Shown here piece by piece: positions 42,105-49,971 of a stretch of 60,026 nucleotides of DNA; positions within the stretch are counted from its first letter, which is position 1, and each line of letters opens with the position of its first letter. The stretch spans positions 1-60,026 of the forward strand of contig JACPTF010000020.1 in assembly GCA_016192915.1 (NCBI GenBank), written 5' to 3'. The DNA is from Candidatus Woesearchaeota archaeon (GTDB lineage: Archaea; Nanobdellota; Nanobdellia; Woesearchaeales; UBA10216). The position numbers and the translations under genes were made by a program. The notes beneath the pieces are model-generated. The model searched no databases. It was not told the DNA's origin and saw only the letters and a program-made list of their open reading frames with translations.

Positions 42105-42283
42105 TCAACTAATTTCTTTTAATATGCCTGATTTTATCGCTTTAACGAATGCTTCTTCATACTCTTCCCGCAAACCACCCCTCATTAAGCTCAGATAAAC
42201 CGCACTGCGAAGTGTATTCCTGCATCTTTGGTTTCCTTTGCCTCTTCGAGGTCATATTCAAAAAAGGTTTTCATTCCTCTCAT
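42105..42283 (-). pseudogene. Small gene split by a frameshift
   Basis: From ATG 42283 the frame reads MRGMKTFFEYDLEEAKETK and stops soon after. Another frame continues with NTLRSAVYLSLMRGGLREEY, then EEAFVKAIKSGILKEIS and stop at 42105. Together they make a plausible 59-residue helical protein. A TATA box (CTTTATAAAT, about 42308-42317) fits a leaderless start at 42283, which suggests the gene was once used. Confidence 0.4.
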
Positions 42284-42493
42284 GGATTATACAACATATA
42301 GAAAAGATTTATAAAGATTCCTGTGATTCCAGCCAATGATTCACATGAAACGAGTTGGTTGCCTTCACGGAAAGTGAAAAGAGTTCTGAGGTAGCCGCCG
42401 CATTACAATTTTCGTTCTGGGATATGAAGGCAACTGCAAACTGCGGTGATTGTCTTCATCGGCTTACTTGATTCTCTTGTTACTTCTCAAATT

Positions 42494-42565
42494 GGCCGTA
42501 GTGGTGTAGAGGCAGCATTCGGGTCTGTGGCACCTGAGGGCAGGGTTCGAGCCCCTGATGCGGCC
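42494..42565 (+). tRNA. tRNA-His (GTG), no intron
   Basis: G-1 at 42494. Acceptor GCCGTAG (42495-42501) pairs with ATGCGGC (42558-42564) except at 7-66; discriminator C at 42565. D stem GTGT/GCAT, anticodon stem CGGGT/ACCTG, loop CTGTGGC with anticodon GTG (42527-42529). T arm CAGGG-TTCGAGC-CCCTG. It has the same anticodon as the gene 1.3 kb upstream, the same D stem and a four-base variable arm (AGGG against AGGA). It precedes the HisG-HisI-HisRS genes. Confidence 0.9.
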
Positions 42566-42689
42566 CTGACAAGGCTTTCTGAAGTGGAAATTCATCATCG
42601 CTGATGCCGTTGACGCTGCGGTTAAACGTCGTGGTGCAATATTTCTATTGAGATAAAAATTGCAGCGAGAGCTGCGGAGGATGGTTGAG

Positions 42690-43652
42690 ATGACCGATTC
42701 AGTAACAATTGCAATACCAGAAACAGGAAGGATGGCTCAGGAAACGCTTGAATGGCTTGCACAAAAAGGGGCCGTAAGCCAGGAATGGGCGGCAAAGGCA
42801 GCGGAAGCCATAGGGAATGTGCGAAAGCGTGATAACGAGACTGCTGCAAAAGATGACCTGCTTAAAAGATGGTCTGAAGGGCTGGAGGGCATTACCATAA
42901 AATATGACCTGAGAAGCGGCTGGCGGGTCGCGGTTTCAGCGGCACAAAGCAGGGTTGGCACAACACCTGTTGTTGTTTACGGCAGCTCGCCACCCACCAT
43001 TACAGGCATACGTGAAGGGCTTGCAGAAGTAGCTGTCATAGGGTTTGACGACCTAGTGGCAACGATGGTTCCTTACTTCGCAAACCGCACTGCTGACGGC
43101 GAAACTGCCGTAGCTTTAAGCATCCTTGCCAACCCTTGGACTACAGTTAACTACAAGCTATCATCTAAAAATATTACTGACGTCAGGGTGCTTGGGGCAA
43201 CTGGAATGAATGACTACGCAGGGCTGTGCTTGCTTGTATCAGAAAAAAGTAAAAGCCCAGAGCAGGCGCTCAATGAAACCAAGGAAGGCAAGCTACCTGT
43301 TTACGTCAAAGGCCGCTATCAAGGACTGGCTTACTACCTACTTGGCGACAAAATTGATGCCCGTGCCACCGAACGCATTGAAGAGGCGGTTAACGCTGAT
43401 AATGCGGCAGCAATTGACATTGTAAGGACAGGGGAGACTGTTCTCAAAAACCAACTGCTCGTTATTGGCAGGCAGCTTATGGTGACAAAGTCAGTTGTTG
43501 CAGTGGACATTACAAGATATAACGCCGACAAAAATGTGAAAACAGTTGCCGATATGGTTGTGCGAAACAGCCCAGGAGCTGACTTGGACTCCGCAGTGGC
43601 TTGGAGAAGAGCACTGGAAAACAAGCTCGGCAGCTCGTGGGTGAGAGAATGA
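42690..43652 (+). CDS. HisG-like ATP phosphoribosyltransferase homologue
   Basis: A 320-residue protein of the HisG fold: [20 protein letters not shown] at the N-terminus, then [12 protein letters not shown] in the position of the GITG-D region. The phosphoribosyl-phosphate loop follows as [16 protein letters not shown] (HisG: D-V-TG-TL). HisG joins ATP and PRPP in the first step of histidine synthesis. Similarity is weak outside these motifs, so the substrate is uncertain. ATG 42690 is chosen because GGAGG lies nine bases before it. Its stop overlaps the hisI start (ATGA). Confidence 0.6.
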   Translation: MTDSVTIAIPETGRMAQETLEWLAQKGAVSQEWAAKAAEAIGNVRKRDNETAAKDDLLKRWSEGLEGITIKYDLRSGWRVAVSAAQSRVGTTPVVVYGSSPPTITGIREGLAEVAVIGFDDLVATMVPYFANRTADGETAVALSILANPWTTVNYKLSSKNITDVRVLGATGMNDYAGLCLLVSEKSKSPEQALNETKEGKLPVYVKGRYQGLAYYLLGDKIDARATERIEEAVNADNAAAIDIVRTGETVLKNQLLVIGRQLMVTKSVVAVDITRYNADKNVKTVADMVVRNSPGADLDSAVAWRRALENKLGSSWVRE

Positions 43653-43981
43653 GCCTTGACCAGAAAGTTGAGCCCGACTTTGCAAAGCGAGGCGGACTGG
43701 TCGTTGCAATAGCACAAGATACCGCAACCAAACAAGTGCTGATGCAGGCTTACATGAATAAGCAAGCATGGGAAGAAACCCTGAAAACCAGGAAAGCGAC
43801 ATACTGGAGCACAAGCCGCGATGAGCTATGGCCCAAAGGAGCCACGTCTGGCGACTGGCAGCTTGTCAGGGAAATTTACGTTGACTGTGACAGCGACGCA
43901 GTTTTACTAGTGGTTGAACAGCAAGGAAAGGGGGCATGCCACACTGGCAACTACAGTTGCTTTTACACAAAAGTTTTTTAA
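43649..43981 (+). CDS. hisI: Phosphoribosyl-AMP cyclohydrolase (HisI)
   Basis: A 110-residue enzyme that opens the adenine ring of phosphoribosyl-AMP in histidine synthesis. The zinc and magnesium sites are clear: [16 protein letters not shown], the Asp/Cys cluster in [15 protein letters not shown], and [11 protein letters not shown]. The length equals the stand-alone archaeal form. It is coupled to the HisG-like gene by the overlap ATGA. No HisE, HisA, HisF, HisH, HisB, HisC or HisD gene is in the window. Confidence 0.93.
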   Translation: MSLDQKVEPDFAKRGGLVVAIAQDTATKQVLMQAYMNKQAWEETLKTRKATYWSTSRDELWPKGATSGDWQLVREIYVDCDSDAVLLVVEQQGKGACHTGNYSCFYTKVF

Positions 43982-44005
43982 AACAGCAATCGGAAGGTGG
44001 GAATT

Positions 44006-45283
44006 ATGAAACTAGAACGAGCCAGGGGAACAAGGGACTTCGCGGCAGGGGATGCTTTGCTGCGGCAGCAGATAGTTACAACTCTCCGCAGCGTTTTTGA
44101 GCTTTACGGCTACAACCCTCTCGAGACTCCAATTTTGGAAAGGTTTGAAACCCTGGCTTCCAAGTATGCCGGCGGGGAGGAGATTCTGAAGGAAACTTTC
44201 AGGCTGAAGGACCAAGGAGGGAGGGAGCTGGGCATGAGGTATGATTTGACTGTGCCTATGTGCAGGTTCATTGCAACGAATCCAAACCTGAAGATGCCTT
44301 TCAAGAGGTACCAGATTGGCGTGGTGTTCAGGGACGGGCCACTCAAAACAGGGAGGTACAGGGAATTCATGCAGTGTGATGTTGATATTGTCGGGGTAAA
44401 GTCAATGGAGGCAGACGCGGAAATGGTACAGATTGCGCTTGCCGTATTTGAAAAGCTTGGGCTGGAAGTTGTGGTAAGAATAAATAGCAGGAAAATTTTA
44501 GATGCCACATTTTTAAAGAGTGGCATACCAAAAGATAAATTTGAAACAGTGATTCTGAGTTTGGATAAACTCTTAAAAATTGGAAGAGACGAGGTTAAAA
44601 AAGAGCTAGAAAATAAAGGAATAAGTAAAAAAGAAGTGGACAAGCTGTTTGGAGCATTCATTGGGTGGCAAGGTGGTGGAAAAAGCAATATAGAAGAGTT
44701 GAATAATCTTAGGAAGATATTGGGCAATAATGAAGGAATAGAAGAAATAAATGAGATACTAAATGCCGTTAATGACGAAAGAGTGTTGTTTAGTAGCACT
44801 TTGGCGCGAGGACTAGCATATTATACGGGAACTGTTTTTGAGGTTTTCTTAAAAGGTAAAGCAGGGATCACATCCGCTGTCGCAGCCGGCGGAAGATATG
44901 ACAAGATGATTGGGAATTTTGTTGGCGGCAATCGGGAGTACCCTGCGGTTGGGATTTCGTTCGGGCTTGACGTCATTACCGATGCCCTGAAACTCACAAA
45001 AGCGGAAAGGACAGTAACTATTACTAAGGTTCTAATTGCCTCAATTGGAAAGGACAAGGAAGCTGCTGAAATTGCTAAAAAGCTCAGAGACGCCGGCGTT
45101 AATTGCGCCACCGATTTTAGCGGAAAAGCAGGCAAAGCAATAGAATATGCCAACTACTATCTGATACCTTATGTTGCGTTTGTTGGCGCAAAAGAGGGCA
45201 AAGAAAAAGCAACGCTAAGGAACATGGAAAGCGGAAAGGAGGAATTACTTGCCGCCAATGACTTAATCAGGAGATTGGGTTAA
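44006..45283 (+). CDS. hisS: Histidyl-tRNA synthetase
   Basis: A 425-residue class II synthetase. Motif 1 is near residue 40, motif 2 in FKRYQIGVVFRDGPLKTGRYREF, and the histidine loop is LARGLAYYTGTVFE (usually RGLDYYTG; Asp is Ala here). Motif 3 is in YPAVGISFGLDV, and a C-terminal anticodon domain follows. ATG 44006 is chosen over 43997 because of GGTGGG upstream. By eye the middle of the gene (about 44470-44860) is much richer in A and T than both ends. The 3' end overlaps the map gene by 21 bases. Confidence 0.93.
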   Translation: MKLERARGTRDFAAGDALLRQQIVTTLRSVFELYGYNPLETPILERFETLASKYAGGEEILKETFRLKDQGGRELGMRYDLTVPMCRFIATNPNLKMPFKRYQIGVVFRDGPLKTGRYREFMQCDVDIVGVKSMEADAEMVQIALAVFEKLGLEVVVRINSRKILDATFLKSGIPKDKFETVILSLDKLLKIGRDEVKKELENKGISKKEVDKLFGAFIGWQGGGKSNIEELNNLRKILGNNEGIEEINEILNAVNDERVLFSSTLARGLAYYTGTVFEVFLKGKAGITSAVAAGGRYDKMIGNFVGGNREYPAVGISFGLDVITDALKLTKAERTVTITKVLIASIGKDKEAAEIAKKLRDAGVNCATDFSGKAGKAIEYANYYLIPYVAFVGAKEGKEKATLRNMESGKEELLAANDLIRRLG

Positions 45284-46165
45284 AACCTCACACCCATACT
45301 TCTTCACAAGCACCGTCTTCTCAGACTGGCTGACAATGCCCCTTGCCTCCTCGATGAGCGGCGGGAAGCTCTGGACGATGCCCTGCTGCTCAAGGATTTT
45401 AAGGGCTAAGGCAACCTTGACTGGAGGAAACTCCTTAAGTAACCAGCGCTTCGCAAAAGGCAGCTTTTCGTAGCTTCTGATTTTCTCAAGAATCTTCCTC
45501 ACGCTTGCATCCCTGGCTTGCCTGTCAGAGGCCTGCATGAAAACTTCGGCGTTTGAAGACTCGTAAATGACGCCTTTTCCGGTTGTTGCGAACGGCTCTA
45601 TGGCGATGACCTCGTTTTCCTGCAGCACTGTTTTGTCGCTGTTGTCAAAGTTTGGCACTGTCGGCTTGGTGTGAATCTCAAACTTTCCCAGGCCATGGCC
45701 GCTAAGGTTGCGAATCGGGGAGAACCCGTAAGCAGTTATTTCCTCCTGGATAGCCCTGCCAACTTCTCCTAAAGTAATGCCGGCTTTTACAACTTCTATG
45801 GCTGCAGCGAGCGCTTTCTCGGCAGCAGCAACCAATTCAGAACGGTTGCCGCTGAGGTCGACTGTGGCAGCATTATCACCCATCGCGCCATTGACGCAGG
45901 CGCCAACATCAAGCTTGCACACCTGCGCATCAAGAATTGTCCTGTCATCAGCAGCCGGGCAGTAATGCGCAGCAACGTGGTCAAGGGAGATTTGCGAAGG
46001 GAATGAAGGCTTGGCGCCAAGCTCAACTATTTTTGCATCCACAGCATCGCAAACTTCCAGCAAGGGCGAACCTTTCCTAATCAGTTTTTTGCCATAGTCA
46101 AGAGCGGCAGCTGATATTCGCCCAGCTTTTCTCCAGTTTTGTAAGTTCGATTCTTCGATTATCAT
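45263..46165 (-). CDS. map: Type 2 methionine aminopeptidase
   Basis: A 300-residue protein that removes initiator Met. The metal ligands are visible: VCKLDVGACVNGAMGDNAAT (two Asp), SGHGLGKFEIHTKPTVPN (His), then AIEPFATTGKG (Glu) and a final Glu in the last residues. The archaeal insertion is present. It follows the S27ae gene on the same strand with a 68-base gap and is convergent with hisS. Confidence 0.95.
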   Translation of the reverse strand: MIIEESNLQNWRKAGRISAAALDYGKKLIRKGSPLLEVCDAVDAKIVELGAKPSFPSQISLDHVAAHYCPAADDRTILDAQVCKLDVGACVNGAMGDNAATVDLSGNRSELVAAAEKALAAAIEVVKAGITLGEVGRAIQEEITAYGFSPIRNLSGHGLGKFEIHTKPTVPNFDNSDKTVLQENEVIAIEPFATTGKGVIYESSNAEVFMQASDRQARDASVRKILEKIRSYEKLPFAKRWLLKEFPPVKVALALKILEQQGIVQSFPPLIEEARGIVSQSEKTVLVKKYGCEVLTQSPD

Positions 46166-46233
46166 TGTAGCAACTGTGGTGAAAAAGATTATTTAAAAAA
46201 GTGTTGGTAAAGGAATAGCGCAGTTGAACAAAT

Positions 46234-46419
46234 TTACTTCTTATGCATCTCGGTATAGCCGCACTTTCCGCAATTGGAACGGTCCTTATGCTTTGCGAGG
46301 AAAATGCCGGGCCCGCACTTAGGGCAGCTGGTAGTTTTTCTGGCAAGAGTGCCGCTTTTAGAATCGTAAACCTTCCAGACCTGCATTGGCTTGCGGGGCT
46401 TCTTTTGCTTCTTTGCCAT
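46234..46419 (-). CDS. rps27ae: Ribosomal protein S27ae
   Basis: A 61-residue zinc-ribbon protein: SCPKCGPGIFLAKHKDR then NCGKCGYTEMHKK, the four-Cys S27ae pattern. It follows S24e after an 11-base gap, the usual archaeal order. Confidence 0.95.
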   Translation of the reverse strand: MAKKQKKPRKPMQVWKVYDSKSGTLARKTTSCPKCGPGIFLAKHKDRSNCGKCGYTEMHKK

Positions 46420-46430
46420 TTAAATTCCTC

Positions 46431-46748
46431 TTACTTTTCAGCTGCGGCGGCAGCGACTTTCTTTACTCTCGGCTTGTTCCTTGCAACAATGACCTTTGAT
46501 GCGAATGAGCTAATAGCGTCCTTTGACTTGTAGATGTGTGCTTCCATTGATGACCTCCCCATCCCGAAAACAGGGTTAAGGTGCTGAACAACAACCAGGG
46601 ACTCATCAACCTTCATAGCAGATGCAAAGTGCTTCTTCAGCTCCACAAAGCTTGGGGGCGCAGCATCGTACACGACAACGCCTTTCAAGACAGTCCGTGA
46701 CATTAGCGGCTGCTCAACCTTTTCTGAAACTTCAACGTTAAAAGCCAT
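46431..46748 (-). CDS. rps24e: Ribosomal protein S24e
   Basis: A 105-residue small-subunit protein with the S24e pattern: FNVEVSEKVEQPLMSRT, then VVQHLNPVFGMGRSSMEAHI. It is slightly extended by a Lys/Ala tail. It stands in the archaeal order Rpo7, Spt4, S24e, S27ae; the DUF359 gene often found here is absent. Confidence 0.95.
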   Translation of the reverse strand: MAFNVEVSEKVEQPLMSRTVLKGVVVYDAAPPSFVELKKHFASAMKVDESLVVVQHLNPVFGMGRSSMEAHIYKSKDAISSFASKVIVARNKPRVKKVAAAAAEK

Positions 46749-46768
46749 AGAAACTACACCGTTACCAG

Positions 46769-46951
46769 CTACCTTATCCTAATCGCGTAATCCCCTTCCC
46801 TGGACACGCCCACCTTTTTGCTAATAAATGAATTTTCAGGGTCAATAACAGCAATCCTGCCCTGCCAGGCAGTTGCAAAATCAGCATTATGGCATATGGA
46901 GCAATTGCCCTCCTCAACAAATACCCTGCACTGCCTGCAAACGCGTTTCAT
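46769..46951 (-). CDS. spt4: Transcription elongation factor Spt4 (RpoE2)
   Basis: A 60-residue zinc-binding factor that pairs with Spt5: CRQCRVFVEEGNCSICHNAD gives the four-Cys site, then AVIDPENSFISKKVGVSREG is the family C-terminal strand set. It starts 13 bases after the Rpo7 gene. Confidence 0.95.
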   Translation of the reverse strand: MKRVCRQCRVFVEEGNCSICHNADFATAWQGRIAVIDPENSFISKKVGVSREGDYAIRIR

Positions 46952-46964
46952 TCAGTCTTCACCA

Positions 46965-47615
46965 TCACCTGGCACTCTTTCTTTCCTTCTTTGCTGCCGG
47001 CTTTTCCTTACTGTCCCTTCCTACCTTCTTTGCTGCTTTCTCCTCGCCCTTTTCCTCCTTCTTGCCGCCTTCTTTCTCCTTAGCAATGTCCTCTTCAATC
47101 CACTCAAGCTTGCCAAGGCCGGCCTGCCTCATCGTGAGGCCAATCTTCGGGTTGGCGATGTCCTTGAAGCTCACAGCGATTACCCTTGCCTTGCACTTAT
47201 CCCCAACCTTCAGCGAGCGCTTGCTTTCCTTGCCAAGCAGGACCTTGTCAGAGCCAAAGCTCACAAAATCGTCCATGGCCTGGCTTATGTGAATCATACC
47301 GTCAACAACGCCCACGTTGATGAAAGCGCCAAAGTCTGCAACATCCTTGATTTTGCCGAAAGTAACCTCCTGAAGCTCAGGCTTGAAAGTGATAAGCTCG
47401 AAATCGCAGTCATAGTATGCGGAGCCATCACCTGGAATGATAACGCCTTCCCTGTGCTCTTTAAGGCCTGAAACGCCAAGGACTAGCCCCAAGTCCTTTG
47501 AGATATAGCCCTCGTAGCCTTTCTTGACAGTTGCCACAATGGCTTCCTGGGAAGGAAGGCCAAAAAGGCCCGGGGTAACCCTTACATGATCCCTGACATG
47601 AACACGGTAAAACAT
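46965..47615 (-). CDS. rpoE: DNA-directed RNA polymerase subunit Rpo7 (RpoE1)
   Basis: A 216-residue stalk subunit. Residues 1-80 form the RNP-like domain, residues 80-160 an S1/OB domain (VADFGAFINVGVVDGMIHI). A Lys/Glu-rich tail of about 45 residues follows that normal Rpo7 proteins lack or have shorter. It binds RNA as it leaves the polymerase, with Rpo4. Confidence 0.95.
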   Translation of the reverse strand: MFYRVHVRDHVRVTPGLFGLPSQEAIVATVKKGYEGYISKDLGLVLGVSGLKEHREGVIIPGDGSAYYDCDFELITFKPELQEVTFGKIKDVADFGAFINVGVVDGMIHISQAMDDFVSFGSDKVLLGKESKRSLKVGDKCKARVIAVSFKDIANPKIGLTMRQAGLGKLEWIEEDIAKEKEGGKKEEKGEEKAAKKVGRDSKEKPAAKKERKSAR

Positions 47616-47628
47616 TCTTAACTAACAC

Positions 47629-48057
47629 CTATTGCAGCACCAGATATTGCCTTTGCCTCAGAACGACAACTGAAACGCCCTTGGCGCGCAGCTTTTCCCT
47701 AAGCTCCTTGTCCTGCGTTGCCACGACAACCGAATCCCGGTTTGCAGCAGCAAAGTCAAGAATGGCTTTATCAGTGCTTTTAAAAACTTTTCGTTCCACT
47801 TTAATCACCTTGACGGCCTTCGCCTTTAAAAGCTGCAGGCCCAGGCCGGCTGCCCTTCTATTTTTGGCAGATGCCTTTTTATCAGATGCTATGCCATCGA
47901 GTTCAGCTAAAGTAGCGTCTAAAACGCAAACCTCGTACTGAAAGCTGCAAATTCCGTAAAGCCCGGCAAAGATATCAACGCCGAACTGCCCAGGAATGAG
48001 CAGGAAGTTGGTGTCAAGCAGTACTGTTTTCCTGAGGATTTTGCTGTGAAGACTCAT
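47629..48057 (-). CDS. FCF1-like PIN-domain protein
   Basis: A 142-residue PIN protein: RKTVLLDTNFLLIPGQFGVD gives the first Asp, then CVLDATLAELDGIA, FKSTDKAILDFAA and VVVATQDKELREKL, with the family ending VVLRQRQYLVLQ. Archaeal genes of this type lie beside Rpo7 and are related to FCF1/Utp23 of pre-rRNA processing. The ATG at 48057 is supported by a TATA box (CTTAAATA, 48083-48090); the longer frame to 48240 covers the promoter. Confidence 0.85.
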   Translation of the reverse strand: MSLHSKILRKTVLLDTNFLLIPGQFGVDIFAGLYGICSFQYEVCVLDATLAELDGIASDKKASAKNRRAAGLGLQLLKAKAVKVIKVERKVFKSTDKAILDFAAANRDSVVVATQDKELREKLRAKGVSVVVLRQRQYLVLQ

Positions 48058-48138
48058 GGCGGAAGGCGCTGCTGAAGCCGCGTATTTAAGCGTTGCTGCC
48101 AAAAACTTTAAATTGGCTGCGCAGAAACCAGCTTCGGA

Positions 48139-48633
48139 ATGGATAATACAGCGAGCGAGCTTCTTGGAATGGAAATTCACAAGGTTGGCCCCCTTGAAGA
48201 GATTGCGGCAACCGGTGGAAGTAACGTAAACAAGGACCACGACCTTTCAAGAGACACCTACGACTACATTCTCAAGCACAAGAGAGATGGGCTGGAAATC
48301 CTTGTCCGAACTGTAGAGGCAGACGATGATAGCATCCACGTCACTATGGTAGAAACACAGTACAGCTTATTGCCAAAAAGAGGCTCCCGCTTTGTTGCCT
48401 CTTCAACAGCCCAGAAAAGAGGCAAGCCATCGCTAAAGCTCAACTGGATGCCGTGGGTTCAGGAAAGAACAGTTACCGTTTCAGTGGCTTCCCCGTACGA
48501 CAGCGAAGAGATTGTAGACGCTGCTGAAGCGGCAGCGGGCAGGATCAGGGAAGCGTACTTCTCACTGTATAAAGACGCGATGAAGTACGCGCCGCTTGAA
48601 GACATGGTGCTGGCGCAGCTGATCAGACCGTAA
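48139..48633 (+). CDS. Orphan protein, paralogue of the next gene
   Basis: A 164-residue soluble protein. The C-terminal half (QERTVTVSVASPYDSEEIVD, then REAYFSLYKDAMKYAPLED) matches the same region of the protein at 48700, so the two share a domain of about 65 residues. The start region has a TATA-like CTTTAAATTG at about 48106-48115, divergent from the PIN gene. Function unknown. Confidence 0.55.
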   Translation: MDNTASELLGMEIHKVGPLEEIAATGGSNVNKDHDLSRDTYDYILKHKRDGLEILVRTVEADDDSIHVTMVETQYSLLPKRGSRFVASSTAQKRGKPSLKLNWMPWVQERTVTVSVASPYDSEEIVDAAEAAAGRIREAYFSLYKDAMKYAPLEDMVLAQLIRP

Positions 48634-48699
48634 GCTGTCAATTCCCCGGGACTATTTGGAAAATTATTTAAATAAACTAATGAGTAAGAAACGCCTAGC

Positions 48700-49107
48700 A
48701 TGGGAAGTTTGGATGACTTGTTTCCAGGCACGGTGGAGATCTGGAGTTCTGAAAGCCCTTTGGGTGGATTCGGGTATGAAATAGGAAAAAACAAGCACGT
48801 ATATGTCGATATTGATGACGGACGGGATGGCTTCTCAGTAGAGGTTCAGGAGCTTGTCACAGGGCTAACTGCCAAGCCGTCTGCCAGAATAAGAAACCTG
48901 AGAACAAGGCAGCGGGAAAGAGCCGTATGGGCAACAGTCGCGCCAATTGACGACTACAACACCATTGCAGACGCCGTAAGCGCACTTGCTGCAAAACTGC
49001 GCGAAAATTATTTCACAAGGTACGCAGACACACTCGAAGGGCCCCTGGAAGAAGCCATTACTGCGGCGCTCGCATACCTTCGCGTGCAGCCGCATGGCGA
49101 AGCCTAA
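48700..49107 (+). CDS. Orphan protein, paralogue of 48139
   Basis: A 135-residue soluble protein whose C-terminal half (RERAVWATVAPIDDYNTIAD, then RENYFTRYADTLEGPLEEAI) aligns with the end of the 48139 protein. The N-terminal part differs and is rich in Gly and acidic residues. It has its own TATA box (TTTAAATAAA, about 48664-48673). The 3' end overlaps the convergent gene at 49104. Confidence 0.55.
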   Translation: MGSLDDLFPGTVEIWSSESPLGGFGYEIGKNKHVYVDIDDGRDGFSVEVQELVTGLTAKPSARIRNLRTRQRERAVWATVAPIDDYNTIADAVSALAAKLRENYFTRYADTLEGPLEEAITAALAYLRVQPHGEA

Positions 49108-49877
49108 GCCTCAAGGAACTTAACCAGCTTCTGGTCCTTGGAGATTTCCTCCTCAATGGCAGTCTTCACTTCCTTCTGCTGAAGCAGAACGTTGAGGAAC
49201 CTTGTGGCGGTGCGCTTCGTGAGGATAGTTTCAAGGGCGGCAGCAAGCCTTTCCGGCTGCTTCAGGGTTGAATTCTTCAAAATGCTTACGATAAGCTGCT
49301 CATTTTCCCTTTTCCCAAAAAGCTTCAAGGCAACATCCTGCTGCAGCATCTGCCTAAGAAGCTGCTCCTTGTTGTGATAACTCATTGGCTTGTGCACGTC
49401 TCCCTTAGTCACCAAAGCTGCAATCGTTTCAGGATTTGCCATAAGGACAAACTTCACAAGCTGAAGAGCCCTGATTATAGGGCTGCGGTAATTCTGCCTG
49501 TCAAGCTCCGAAACAACCTCCTTAATCACTTCCTGAAACCTGACCACCGTAATTTCTGGAAGGGAAACATTTGAAGTAGACACAAGAACCTTCTCATACT
49601 CGCAATCCCTGCCAAGATAGCTCCTTATCGTCCTTTCCACAGTTGCAATGACGTTAGCATCATTAAACTTCCTCAGCAGGTCGGCCTTTTCCTTCTCGCT
49701 CACAACAGCAGCTGCCGAAGAAACAGAGCAGTGCAGCTCAACATGCTGCACAGAAAGCTGGCTCTTCTGCCTGATTGCAATAATATCAACAACGCGGTTA
49801 TTGGCGTTTATGTCAGAAACAGTGAAAAAGCCCTGCCTGTTAAGCCACAAGTTAACAATATCATTTTCAGGACTCAT
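49104..49877 (-). CDS. Restriction-endonuclease-fold protein
   Basis: A 257-residue protein. Residues 1-50 follow the PD-(D/E)xK nuclease pattern of archaeal Mrr-like or Holliday-type proteins: DIVNLWLNRQGFFTVSDINA, then VVDIIAIRQ and HVELHCSV. In active enzymes this is D-xn-E-V-K; here the last part is ELHCSV, so the catalytic Lys is not seen. The rest is helical with repeated Leu/Lys/Glu stretches. It may bind DNA without cutting. Confidence 0.55.
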   Translation of the reverse strand: MSPENDIVNLWLNRQGFFTVSDINANNRVVDIIAIRQKSQLSVQHVELHCSVSSAAAVVSEKEKADLLRKFNDANVIATVERTIRSYLGRDCEYEKVLVSTSNVSLPEITVVRFQEVIKEVVSELDRQNYRSPIIRALQLVKFVLMANPETIAALVTKGDVHKPMSYHNKEQLLRQMLQQDVALKLFGKRENEQLIVSILKNSTLKQPERLAAALETILTKRTATRFLNVLLQQKEVKTAIEEEISKDQKLVKFLEA

Positions 49878-49971
49878 GAAGCATCACCCGCAACTGATTA
49901 AGAAGCGGGAAGCAAACTTTACTTATAAATGTTTTGCACCGACGACAAGAAAGCAAGAAGATGTAAGATGG

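Noticed and set aside
42340-42480. C/D or H/ACA guide RNA between the two tRNA-His genes
   Set aside because: Single box-like words occur, but I could not find a proper set of C, D' and D boxes with the right spacing or an ACA-ended hairpin.
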